NCBI GenBank assembly: GCA_932521025.1
Contig: OW051473.1
Span: forward strand, 1,364,001 to 1,428,000
Length of the DNA stretch: 64,000 nucleotides
Direction: 5' to 3'
Source: Oscheius onirici
Lineage: Eukaryota > Nematoda > Chromadorea > Rhabditida > Rhabditidae
The notes below the pieces were generated by a model that saw nothing but the letters and a program-made list of their open reading frames with translations, ran no database searches and was not told the origin of the DNA. The position numbers and the translations under genes are program-made. How positions within the stretch are numbered: the first letter of the stretch is position 1; each line of letters opens with the position of its first letter. This document shows, piece after piece, positions 34,694 through 45,298 of the stretch.

Positions 34694-35855
34694 TCGACTT
34701 CCGATCCTGAGAGGCTCACAATTACAATTTTTCATTCGAATAAACGCAGAAAAGGGAATCTCTGTAAGCACCAAAAAGGAAAACAATTGTTCGAGAAGAA
34801 TTTACTTATGACAATGCGGTTTTTTCCCAAGGACACCGTGGGAAGCAAACAGTACTTGAGTGTATCTCTACCGTAAATCTTAAAAAAACAATTTCCAAGA
34901 GGATATTATTCAAAAGTTAAAGCTGGACAAAAAGTTACAATCAAAAACTTCGAAGAAAACAAAACAAGTTGAGTTCAATCCCGGGGAAGGAGCAAAATTA
35001 TGTTATCTACATTCCCTTTCCCACAGGGCATGTCTACCGTTTCCCGACGGAAGTTTAGACCAAAACAAAAACAATTAAAAATAAAGAACGTAGGGGAAAA
35101 GACTACGCTATGCGTCAGAATCATCTACGCATTTTCTTGTGATAGAGCGTACAATTTTCCTAGGAGGTGCCTTTTTAAGACGTTTTTGGCGCCTGTTTAC
35201 TAACTTGATGATGCACGCTGGTACAGAATGATTAGATAATTTTGAACTGACTGTGTTTCCCCTACTACTGTTTTTAATAATTATTGTAAAGGTCCGAGAC
35301 TTGGCCGTCTCGACCCGAGAGATTCATGTCACTAACAGTTATAACAACATTGTTTTAGAGCTGAGTAATGGCAACGACTATATGAAAAGCCGCGAGGCAG
35401 ACTCGTAGAGAGACCTACGACAATCACCCGACTCTACTCTCTGTCCTGTAGACTTAAAAAAACTAGTTATAAAGCCCAGACGTTTTTATTGTATAAAAAT
35501 AATCAAGGATTTTAAAAACAAACGATATTATCAACAACTTTAGGTGATTGTCATATTTCCCCACACGTCGATACTTGTCAAGTACAAGCGCACTGTACTT
35601 GATGTTACAACATCAAGAATCGTTATACAGGTTCAAGCTGAATCTGCTGCTAGCGTTGACCTCTCCGCCATGGGTGCTAGTGTGTAAATCGCCCTCGTTT
35701 CCGCCTGCCAACGGCGTTTTTATCCTCGTAGACTGCAGCAAACTGAAACGGCGAATCGCATAAAAGGCAGGCGATAGATGATGGTAACATCGTCTTCCCA
35801 TCATCGGGTCAAAAAGGTAAACAGCTTCTCTTCCTATTACTAAAAGTTGCATAGA
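34694..35855. other. Intergenic, upstream of collagen
   Basis: No supported exon. The last 100 bp before the collagen start probably hold its promoter or trans-splice site, but I see no clear acceptor next to the ATG. Confidence 0.45.
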
Positions 35856-36910
35856 ATGTCCGACCCCAAATTTGAGCAACGTGAGGCTGAGGGCCTGAGA
35901 AAGCTTGCTTTCTTTGGAATCACCATCTCCACTGTGGCTACTTTGACTGCCATTGTAGCTGTCCCAATGCTTTACAATTACATGCAGCACGTTCAGTCGT
36001 CTCTCCAATCTGAAGTTGACTTTTGTCAGCATAGAACTGACGGTCTATGGGATGAGTATAAGAGGGTAACTTACACTCTAAATTCATCTCATTGAAAGTT
36101 GCAGTACGAATCTGCTCATGGAGCTTTTGGACGTATCAAACGTGAAGCTCACCTCAATTATCGCCGCTCTGCAGGCAACATGAAGCATCGTCGTGCTCGT
36201 CAAGGATACGATTCCCCGGTCGAGTCTGCTCCTGCCGCCCAGGGAGGCAGCTGCTGCTCTTGTGGATCTGGAGCTGCTGGGCCTGATGGGCCTCCTGGAC
36301 AGGATGGAGCTCCCGGGAATGACGGACAGCCCGGAAACGATGGCCAGCCTGGATCTGACGCTGCTGCCGACGCTCAGCCTTCATCGGACGACTTCTGCTT
36401 CGACTGTCCCGCCGGACCGCCCGGACCCGCTGGAAACGCTGGACCTAAAGGACCCAATGGAAACCCTGGAGCTCCTGGAGCCCCTGGAGGAGCCGCTCAG
36501 CCTGGTAAGACCAATGCAGCCGCTTATATTTTGTTTAGGACTTCCCGGACCTCCCGGACCCCCTGGACCTGCTGGAAACGGTGGCCAGCCTGGATCTGAT
36601 GGACAGCCCGGAGCTCCTGGAGAAGTTCAAGAAGTACCCGGCCCTCAAGGTCCCGCTGGTAAGACCAATGCAGCCGCTTATATTTTGTTCAGGACCTCCT
36701 GGACCTTCTGGACCCCCTGGACCCGATGGACAGCCCGGAGCTCCTGGATCTGGATCTAACCCTGGCCCTCCTGGACCTCCTGGAGAAGCCGGAAATGACG
36801 GACAGCCTGGAGCTCCCGGTCAGCCCGGAAGCCCTGGAGAGGACGGAGCTGCTGGCGATAAGGGCGCTTGCGACCACTGCCCTCCTCCTCGTACCGCTCC
36901 TGGATATTAA
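35856..36910 (+). CDS. Cuticle collagen
   Basis: Four exons (35856-36065, 36105-36504, 36539-36658, 36693-36910). The N-terminal region has [20 protein letters not shown] and VPMLYNYMQ, the nematode cuticle collagen N-terminal domain with its membrane span. Basic sites such as RIKRE and KHRRAR may be subtilisin-type cleavage sites. Cys clusters [12 protein letters not shown] and CDHC flank Gly-X-Y blocks ([29 protein letters not shown]), as in trimeric cuticle collagens. The product is secreted by hypodermis and cross-linked in cuticle. Introns 2 and 3 are almost identical, pointing to an internal exon duplication. AATAAA follows near 36955. Confidence 0.93.
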
Positions 36911-37061
36911 GCTTTACCTGTTCATTCAGAACAAAATGATTTTACATGTGTTTGAAATAAAGTTTTATAGAAGAAAAATTTAAGACAATTTTTCTCCTAA
37001 AGTACAATAGAGCTCTCAGTCACATCTTGTCACCACATCCTTATTAAAAGCAAAAGATTTA

Positions 37062-37140
37062 CTCCATGGCAGGATCGAACTTCCGATCTCCGCATAACCT
37101 ACACGTATAAGTACAGTAACCAACTGAGCTAATGGAGTAT
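37062..37140 (-). tRNA. tRNA-Ile(UAU)-like with short intron, D stem incomplete
   Basis: The minus strand has a perfect acceptor stem (ACTCCAT/ATGGAGT), an A box TAGCTCAGTTGG, the segment GTACTTATAC with anticodon UAU, an extra ~10 nt after the anticodon as in intron-containing tRNA-Ile(UAU), and a B box GTTCGATCC. The 3' strand of the D stem (a GAGC-like block) is missing and one T-stem pair is mismatched. It is probably a decaying or already dead tRNA gene. Confidence 0.6.
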
Positions 37141-37279
37141 GATGTGCGCTATTATGAAATGCTATTGTACGTCCGCAGCGATCTCTCATGGCATATCGCC
37201 CAAATAATCAAAGATATTCACATCAACGTATTGGATATGGATAGTAGTATCAATTAAAGGCTAAAAAATTTATTTAGAA

Positions 37280-38978
37280 TTACTTGAAAATGCGTTTAAT
37301 CTTCTCTGCTAGACTCTCCAGCACTGAAAACTGTTGTGAATCAGCACCACGCATAACATCATCGCACCTGTCTTCTGTCTCTCTCTAAACTCCCAATAAA
37401 TCAAACATTCTTTGGGAGAATGGTCTTCCTCTCCATTATTATTCTTCGGGAAAGTGAAGCGGCCACGCTTACAGTCACTGGCGGGAAATGTCCTTTCATC
37501 CTCGGTTATTCTAGAATCCGTTAATATATACTAACAATTTCCATTTTCAAGCCACATTGGTAGAACTCACAGATATTCCTTGCTCTCCGTGTGTCCCTGA
37601 TAACAATTCCAGGCAATTGCACATGTACAATTGAATCTCCTCACGACAAATTCGGTATTTTCTGCTATGGATTGATCTTAATTCATAATGTTTCAAAAGT
37701 TTCAAAACATTAAACTTATCGATCCAGCAACTTTGCCATTATAATGAAAATAGAGTTTCTTCTTGGGTGCATCGTGCATTTTGAGAGGTACCCAGCCGTA
37801 GTCACCGATATTCAACTTGTTTGTGTAGTCTGAAAATGAAAACTGTAAGATAGATAACTGGACGATAGATCCTCGATGTGCTGATGCCTTCGTAATTTTA
37901 AAAAAGTAACATGCTAGGCTTTAATTTTATACAAAAATATGTGAAAAACTAAATACATCAAAGAAAATGTAGAAATGCTTTGAGAAAAACTCAAAAAATG
38001 CAAAAATTGCGCCCCACCTGCTGTTACCGTAATTTCTGGCCGCCCTGTAGTTTTGTTTCGTATCTACTGTTCTAAACTCCAGTTGATGCTCCCCTTGTCA
38101 CTCCGTTCTAGTCACCGCCTTTCCTAGCCCTCCAAAGAAACTACCAAAGTCGTTAGAACACTTTGCGCACTTGCTTTTCCTGTAGAAGTCTTGAAACTAA
38201 TTGTGCGCATAAATCACTCTCTTTATCCTTAATTCGAAATTCAGACACACAAACACACTCAGCCAGCAATTAACAATCGATGTTAAATGAATTGCGTTAT
38301 GAGCAATTTCACTCACGGGCTCCGTAGATTCAACTGTCACCATGTAATGGCTGACGACATTGGGATTAAGAATCAGTGATTTTCCTCTGGTCATGTTAAC
38401 GATCAATCTTTTCTCCTCTTCCCTGTACACTAAGGCAGCATCTAAATACTCTTCTTTTTACGCTTTTACAACTGCAACTACACTCACATTCAAAATATCT
38501 GCATTGCACAAAGAACGATCCGTATGCGTCATTTTGTTTAGCAACCAATTTTAGGTGGAGATCAACATGTGAATAGAAAAGCTTGATATAATTATCTTCC
38601 GCCGTTTCGAATGCATTGTAAAATCTAAAAGAGCCAACCAGAAATCATTGTGTTTTAATGCGAAGGCTTAACTCACGTTTCATTTTTTCCAAGCTCGTCT
38701 GTTATGCTCAGATAATCACCATCGTTGCCTTTAAAATGCACACCACAAATGGAATAATGTTTTATGGTTCTGGGGACCACAATAGTACAATTCATATCTT
38801 GTCGGAAAAGGACATCTTTCGAGTAAGGATAAGCGTCCCCATTTTCAAGCAAAACAGTCTTGTCATTACAATCTTAAATTTAAAACAATGAATTAAATGA
38901 AGCAAAAAACATACCCCATTTATCCTTCCAAAACAAAAATCCATAACAAGGGAGAAGTAGAAAAATGAAGACAAGCAT
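37280..38978 (-). CDS. Secreted CUB-like domain protein
   Basis: A signal peptide starts at 38978 (MLVFIFLLLPCYGF); an in-frame ATG at 39095 would add an improbable extension. The next exon has CTIVVPRTIKHYSICGVHF and GDYLSITDELGKNET, then FYNAFETAEDNYIKLFYSHV and YGSFFVQCRYF. This order (hydrophobic core strands, D-x-LSI-D, FxxxRY) matches the nematode CUB-like domain. A later exon has NIGDYGWVPLKM, the start of another such domain, and further exons (FNCTCAIAWNCYQGHTESK; ASDCKRGRFTFPKN) lead to a short last exon LESLAEKIKRIFK. AATAAA is near 37265 on the minus strand. Nematode CUB-like proteins are often intestinal and pathogen-responsive. A transposon fragment and a dispersed repeat sit in one intron. 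Confidence 0.7.
37855..38047 (-). mobile_element. Solo 5' end of the maT-like transposon
   Basis: This block matches the 5' end of the element at 33.2-34.7 kb, from the first codons of the transposase (CTGGACGATAGATCCTCGAT) through the leader to the terminal repeat. It retains the outer terminus: on the minus strand CAGGGCGGCCAGAAATTACG next to TA at 38048-38049. No other part of the element is present. Confidence 0.8.
38060..38290 (-). repeat. Dispersed repeat, uninterrupted copy
   Basis: In reverse orientation this matches 26.88-27.76 kb and 53.59-53.75 kb: AAAGAAACTACCAAAGTCGT, the CTTTGCGCACTTGC block and the ACACACAAACACAC end. It represents the target sequence before the MITE insertion seen at 27.0 kb. 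Confidence 0.75.
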
Positions 38979-39095
38979 TGAAGAGACACAGCTGCTCTGG
39001 TCTTTGCCCCCGCTATTGGAGATGATTGATAGTGTCTTGAAATAGAGAGAGAGGAAGTAGCAGCATAGGAATCTTTTGAAAAATTGGGGTTTCAT

Positions 39096-39671
39096 GATTT
39101 TTAATGTGAGAGGCCCAAAGAGCCAACAAGAAGAGTGGTAGCTCACAACGGTAGTCTACCTTGCATCTCGCACAACCATAGCCTGTATCTTGGAGGCTAT
39201 GAAACAGTTTTCGTCATCACTCCAAGATTTTTCAACATTTCGGATATGATCCGGTTATGCAACACTATTGAGGAATTGAAACAGGTGTCACCAACTGCCA
39301 GATAATTTTCAGCACTAATTCTTGTTGCTCGTGGGCGATAGAATTTGTTCCAACAAAACATTGAATCAGTGTTTTACCAGTAGAAGTTTCTCAATGGAAA
39401 CACGAAACTTAGAAAACAAAAGAAGCTAGAATGCATGGTCGTTTCTCCACAGTGTTGCGGCAACTGTTAACATTCAGATAACGGAACTTGTACTCAACTT
39501 CGAAAACGTTATTCGATACTTTCTTCCAAAAATCGTGTAAAGAGACCAGAAGCTAATCTTCCCATTTTTTTGCCAATGACGACATCTCATTAACGCTGTC
39601 TGTATTCTATGATCCTCTTCCAAACTGCTCAAATACTACCCCACATCCTCGCTCGTTCTCTCTCGACAGGA
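39096..39671. other. Intergenic between divergent CUB-like and M13 genes
   Basis: This gap should contain both promoters. No TATA-like or conserved block is obvious. Confidence 0.4.
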
Positions 39672-41622
39672 ATGATTTTTCTTGTACTTATTCTTTTCAA
39701 CTTCTCTGCTGGGCTGATCGTGGAACCGAAAGATGATTACTTTATGGACCACGTAAAAAAGTAGGTGTTTCCAAAAAGGACAGAATATGCTTCAGACGGC
39801 GAAACTTGTCAATTGATCCTTGTGAAAACTTTTACGAACATACCTGCTCGTATGCCAAACCTCGGTACCAGCATTACAGCCATTACACTGTTAACGAAAC
39901 AACCTTTATTTAAAACGAAGAAGTACTGGACAAAGGAAGTGATCGAGATATTGACGACCTACAAGGTTAATAATATGTCGTACTCAGCAAGCAATAAGTG
40001 TTATCAGGATCTTCTGGAAGACAAAAAAGGTCAGTTCCGAGGAATGTTGACGGACAATGTTGAGAAGGAAGTGACCTCCTAGTGAGTTTCTCTAAAATAA
40101 AGTTGCTATCTAAGGGATACAGGGCGAGGTTTTGAACGCTCCAAATTTGTCTAACCTATTCAAAAAAGGCGTTCATTTTTGTAGCAAGTTTCCAGAAAGA
40201 TAGAAGCCTTGGTTGGGCCGGAGCGAAGTTTTGGATCTTTAGATTGAGGCCTGTCATTGCGCCATCTCATTTCTGTTTCGATGATAGTATAACTGTTAAG
40301 CTGCTCCACAAATATGGCTCACTGTCGTAACCACGCAGCTGCATTGAATGGAAGTATGGTTCGGCAAAGAGATTTTGATGTCATTGGTAGTCTGGTAACA
40401 GTCATTGAGTATGTAAGAAAGGACAGTTATCAAGACGTCCGTCTGTTACGAATGTTGCCTTTGGCGGATGTTAATGGATTCTACAAGTGAGAGCAAACAT
40501 TTACTGAAGCCTTTTTTAGAGCTTTACAAGAAAATCAAACACTGAGAGCGTTGTTTGAGACAGAAGAGCAAAAATTTGTGGAACTGACAGAAGCTCAAAA
40601 TGATATACTGGCAAACGATGCAGGTGAGCACGGCTTTATATTTTTCTAGTTTTGCAGAAATCTTCTGGGTGCAGGATCGCGACCTTCTTCTTCACTACCA
40701 AACCATTTTGGACGTCACGTATGAGAAAGAGAAACAGCACAATAGTTTTGATCACGTTTTTGTTGCCATGCTACAATTTTTCCAAACTTGTGTTTCCAGC
40801 ATGTAGGCTTGCTTCTGATATATAATCTGGCTTTTTTAGGTTTGGCTGGTTCAAGATTGAAGTTTACGTGTGCTTACAACAAGCCGAGGAGAATGCTCTT
40901 AAATTGTATGCGAATGATCGAATTGATAAGGAGTTACTCTCGTACAATGCGTGGTACATGTTCTCCAAGTATGAAAGACGGGGATTTGTGCATCTCCATC
41001 CACCGACGATGTCCTTCACTTTGCAAAATCCAATTTCCAAGGTAATTTGTTTAGGAATATTTCGAAAAAAATTACCTGTTTTACAGCTTGCCACAGCCGG
41101 TTTTGCTCTCGCCCACGAGCTTGGGCACCACATGTTCCGCGAAGAGACCGTCAGCGACAGGTTTTTGATGCCGAAAAATCTGCAATGTCTGAAGGAGCCA
41201 TTTGAAACAAGACATTTGTGCCGAACGACCGTTTTGTCATTCATTCACACTACGGTCTCGGAAGATGCTCCGGACGTGATTGGTCTCCAATCTGTACTGG
41301 AAATATTCAAAGCGAATCAGCAGAATTTCAAGGATCCTGGTGTTGTGAGCAAAGAAGAGTTTTTCTTTTACTCATTGGCAACGGCCTGGGCAACAGACGG
41401 ACTACGGATGATTCGAGGCACGAGTTCTCACTCGTTTGACAAATCCAGAATCAATGGCCTTTTTATGCACTCGGAAGTTTTCCAGAAAACTTTGGATGCA
41501 AGAAAACTGGCAAAATGTTTAAGGTTTGTGGTTGATAATTTTTAAGTGAGATACATACTTTCAGTAGAACACTTGCAGCCTTCTCGGACCGGATTCAATT
41601 CGTCGTCGACAGGGATACGTGA
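39672..41622 (+). CDS. M13 (neprilysin-like) metallopeptidase, compact and divergent
   Basis: The signal peptide MIFLVLILFNFSAGL starts just after CTCTCGACAG. The next exon has LSIDPCENFYEHTCSY, the Cys-rich N-terminal hallmark of M13 (DPCxDFYxxxC). The catalytic exon (from about 41087) has ALAHELGHHMF (HExxH), SEDAPDVIGLQSVLEIFK in the place of GENIADxGG, FFFYSLATAWATDG in the place of LFFxxFAxxWC, and SHSFDKSRINGLFMHSEVF matching HSPxxxRVNGxxxNxxxF. The gene ends SRTLAAFSDRIQFV with AATAAA at the stop. At roughly 500 residues it is much shorter than typical 700-residue family members. One junction near 39885 needs a 31-bp intron (or hides a frameshift). The substrate is unknown; the protein is probably secreted. 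Confidence 0.8.
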
Positions 41623-41861
41623 ATAAAAACAGATGTTTGGACACGAGACTATTCTTCCGCGGAAGAATCGAAAAAACCAACCGCGCTTTCGGCCGCGGAA
41701 GAAGCGCCCATGGCCTTTTTTCGCGATAGAAAAGACCGCTTCAATTTGTCGATCGTCCAGGTTTTCTTGAAAAGAGGAAGAAGACAAGAAAAAACACTTC
41801 CTTTTTGAATTAGACTTATGACTACTTTCTGGAATCACGTCATACAAAGGACAAAAATGTT

Positions 41862-41933
41862 GGGCCGAGCCGGGGATCGATCTCGGGACCTCTCGCACCC
41901 TAAGCGAGAATCATACCACTAGACCACTCGGCC
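41862..41933 (-). tRNA. tRNA-Pro(AGG)
   Basis: The minus strand folds as a cloverleaf with acceptor stem GGCCGAG/CTCGGCC and anticodon loop TTAGGGT (anticodon AGG). It differs from the UGG copies at 22.9 and 23.4 kb mainly in the anticodon and T arm. The T loop reads ATCGATC (A instead of the usual T at its first position) and one T-stem pair is A-C, so activity may be reduced. Confidence 0.9.
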
Positions 41934-42345
41934 ACGAAGACGGACAGACATTTCTCTGGAGACGATCTGGACTGGAACTGACTTTTTTTCTTGACAAGAC
42001 ATTTGTGCCGAACGGGAGAGATTGACAGGTTTCAGGGAAAACTGCCCTTCTCGGACGGCGAGATAAGGATATATATGCGATCGCTGGGAAATGGTCAACC
42101 GAAGTGTTATCTTTCAAACATCTGACGGATTTTTGATTTAGTTTCATTAAAGAATACTTCACAAAGCTTGAAACAGTTAACTGCAGCACAAACTTTCATC
42201 ATAAAGCAAGTCTTCAAGAAGCACAAAAAAATCTCGCTTGTCGTCAAGGCTCCGACTGGCTTCAACTTGCGCCTTTTTTGTAACGTGTTGGGTTTAGTCG
42301 TGCATTATTTTGGTAACCAAGATTTTTTCCAACCTTTTATTAATC

Positions 42346-45298
42346 TCACATAGATTCGTAAAGTCGCCGCTGTCTCACTTGTTTGCATAACATGTATATT
42401 ATGCAGAAAACAATTATGAGTACGACTCCGAAAAGGACGATTAGTAAGAGCGGCCTGGTTCCTGTTGTTGAAGTAGCTTTCAACTTGGTCACATGAGCTT
42501 CCCATAATCGTTTGATTTCAATTGCAACGGGATATGTCTTCTCGTAAAATTCAGACTCGTTTGACCATTCTGAGGTGTAAGCATATACCATCTCCGCTGA
42601 AATAAAACTGTCTATTCTTCGAGGAAAGTCTGTTGACAGATGAGGTTTTCCGGCATTTCTTAAATAGTATTTTGTGATAGAAAAAACATAAATAGCCTAC
42701 TTGCGAACACTCTCGAAAAACTTTGCAACGTGATTGTAGTATCCGGTTCGAAGTCCAGGCATATTTATGTTCTTGTCAAAATCGAAAATGATCCCATTTT
42801 AAAGTTTCAATGAATTTTGCTACCTATGACAAAATATTCTCTGCCTTGCTTAGACCACGGTTTCCAATCCTGCTTTCCATATTTCGGATTACCACTGTTT
42901 ACAAAATTTGCAATGATTCCAGAATACTTTTTCTCCCGTTGAAAGTGTTCTTCAGTGAACTCTGCATAGTTTCCCCACATCATATATCGCTTAAAGCAGT
43001 TACACAAAAAAGCAGTGGTACCAAGTCTTCTGCGTGTCTCGGAGTTTGTACGGATGCATTCCACCAATAACGTTCTCCCTTGACAGGATACTCAAAACTG
43101 TACATGTAAACGGTCCCACTTTCAGAAAACTTGTCAGCAAAACGAATCGCAGGATAGTAGTAGACTTGATCGTCGTTTAAACTGTCTGCTCTGTTGACTG
43201 AAAATGAAAATACTGTGAACAGTTTTTCACTCTGTTGTTTACGAATTTGCGGACAAAGTACAACGATTTTCTGAGAGAAATAGGTAATACTGCTGGATGT
43301 TATAAGGCAGATGGTTTTTTTTACTTTTTACAGGAAGTCAATCTAACTTGAACTGATAAGAGATCAATCGAAGGTCTTATCACTGATATCAATGTTGCGA
43401 AGTGTCTACAAGGATGCACTTTTTTGCCAGACAATCGAGGAAAAGGGAAAGCTATGGGCTGTTAACATACATTTTGGACAACATTTTGAGAATAGGTAAA
43501 AAACATACCTGTTTTGTACTCATTGTAGCACAGCTTTCTATACTCTGCAGGATTATCAAAATGATGTTCGTAGGTCTGCGCAGTGCACAGTGAGTCCAAT
43601 CTCTCCAAGATGACACGTCCTTGCGAACTTATCAAGCTTCTTGTTGTTTTAATTTCGGCTGTTAGGGTTCCCATGAGGTATTTTCTTTCTGGTAGCTTCC
43701 TCTTCATGAGATTTTCAAAAGTGTCCGGGAAAACTCCTCCCGGTCCGTCGACCCAGACGCCTTCCAGCATTTCTACTTCATTATCCATTTCAAACTGAAC
43801 GGAGTGAAGCTCTTCCCATGTTTTCGTTCGCATACAAGCTTCTACTCGTAACACGGACTCGATTGTTGCAAAATTCTCGTCTTCACTCGCACATTTTAGT
43901 TTTTGAGACATTTTTCTAGACCACAGGGTGTTAGCTTCTGAAAAAAGATTCATATTTAAAAAAATCTGTTCACCGCTATTTCTTTCGCTCCAGAACGGGG
44001 TACTCATCAGAAGAACCTGGTCGTAAATGTTGTCAATTACTCCGGACATGATAATCTAAAAAAGTTCAGAACTAAAAGGCACGTTACTTCTAGAACGGAT
44101 TGAGCACCAGAGCTATGACCAGCAAATGTGACTCGTTTTTGGTCTCCTCCAAAATTTTGAATTTCTCGCTGAATCCACTTCATTCCGAATATTACGTCTA
44201 AAAGGTGATTTCTATAGCTGTATATTAGTCATTTTGCCTCTCAGATCTTATGGGATCCTATTCTTATCTCTTCTCGCTTCGATTGATTGAAACTTTCGTT
44301 CTATAAAAACTCATCTGCTTCTTTCTGTTGGTTGGAGCAAACTATAACGTATTTGCCACAATAAGACACGGTACCGCTATATATCAACTCGTGTAAGCTA
44401 TTGCCCACGTAACGGTATTCATTTGACCGCAATTTAGCATCACCGTTTGTTACAAAACACATTGCACAACACTGAAGTTCTCCAAAAAACGGTCGAATAT
44501 ATGTGAGTAAGGCACTTGCGCCGAACTGACGGTGCTCACCTCTATTACACAAGTTAGAATCAGCCGACGTTTTCAAATGTGACGCCAAGTTAAGCCAGCC
44601 GAACACTCCTAATCTAAATTGAAGGTGAACGAAGACAATTTTACGTTCCTGAATAATATATTTTATGGTAATAATGAAAATGTACGTTGTTAGCATAATT
44701 GTTAATGATATCCTCCTCTGGAGTTTTCTCTGGAGCCAAGAAGAATCTAGCACCTCCATGAACAAAGGCCATCACGGAGCAGTTTTTCTTAAAAACTGAG
44801 AATGATTTGCAAGGCAGTATTTCTACATAAGTTAGACAGTACTTGCTGGTGAAGACGTTTGTTTGGAGACAATTTTCCGTCATTTTGGTCTGGTTGTTAC
44901 GCATTTTGCTGAAACTTTTAGTTTTTTTTTCTTTACAACAAATTGTAAAATGGTAACTCAAGCGAAATAGAAAACTTTCTGAAAAGGTTGCGGACAGGAA
45001 ATGTAGTTGCGTGTGTACTTTATTCCAGTCCAGTCTTTTACTGGAATTGCCTCCTTAAATCTGAAAACTTACGTTTCCAAAAAAAGACTTTCACCTATTA
45101 GAATCTGCAACTGATTCAGCTATTGGAATGCCCAGAAACGCATATCCAGAATGTCCGCGAGGAGATTCAACTAACTTTCCGCGGATCGAACCATAACTGC
45201 AAAAATTACTGCTAGAGTGACAGCTAGTGTCACCTCAGCTTCACTACATCAAAAGCAACGCAAACAGTTGTAATTTGCAGGAATAGGTATAAGAACAT
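42346..45298 (-). CDS. Carboxylesterase, C-terminally membrane-anchored
   Basis: Signal exon 45298-45234 (MFLYLFLQITTVCVAF), then YGSIRGKLVESPRGHSGYAF and LGIPIAES, the typical esterase start. AFVHGGARF forms the oxyanion hole. FAGHSSGAQS gives the nucleophile elbow GxSxG. GTLTAEIK contains the likely acidic residue, and QTPRHAEDLVPLLF the catalytic His. The last exon has a membrane span LLLIVLFGVVLIIVFCIIYM and a short basic tail. Nematode esterases of this cholinesterase-like type are common; the substrate cannot be read. After the His motif the frame slips at a run of six T (about 43009-43014) and resumes in another frame (YMMWGNYAEF), so this copy may be damaged or the base run misread. 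Confidence 0.82.
43351..43445 (+). repeat. Dispersed repeat, copy 1
   Basis: AACTGATAAGAGATCAATCG...GGTCTTATCACTGAT...ATGTTGCGAAGTG matches 45312-45410 in order and orientation. It contains the inverted pair CTGATAAG/CTTATCA. It lies in an intron of the esterase. Confidence 0.65.
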
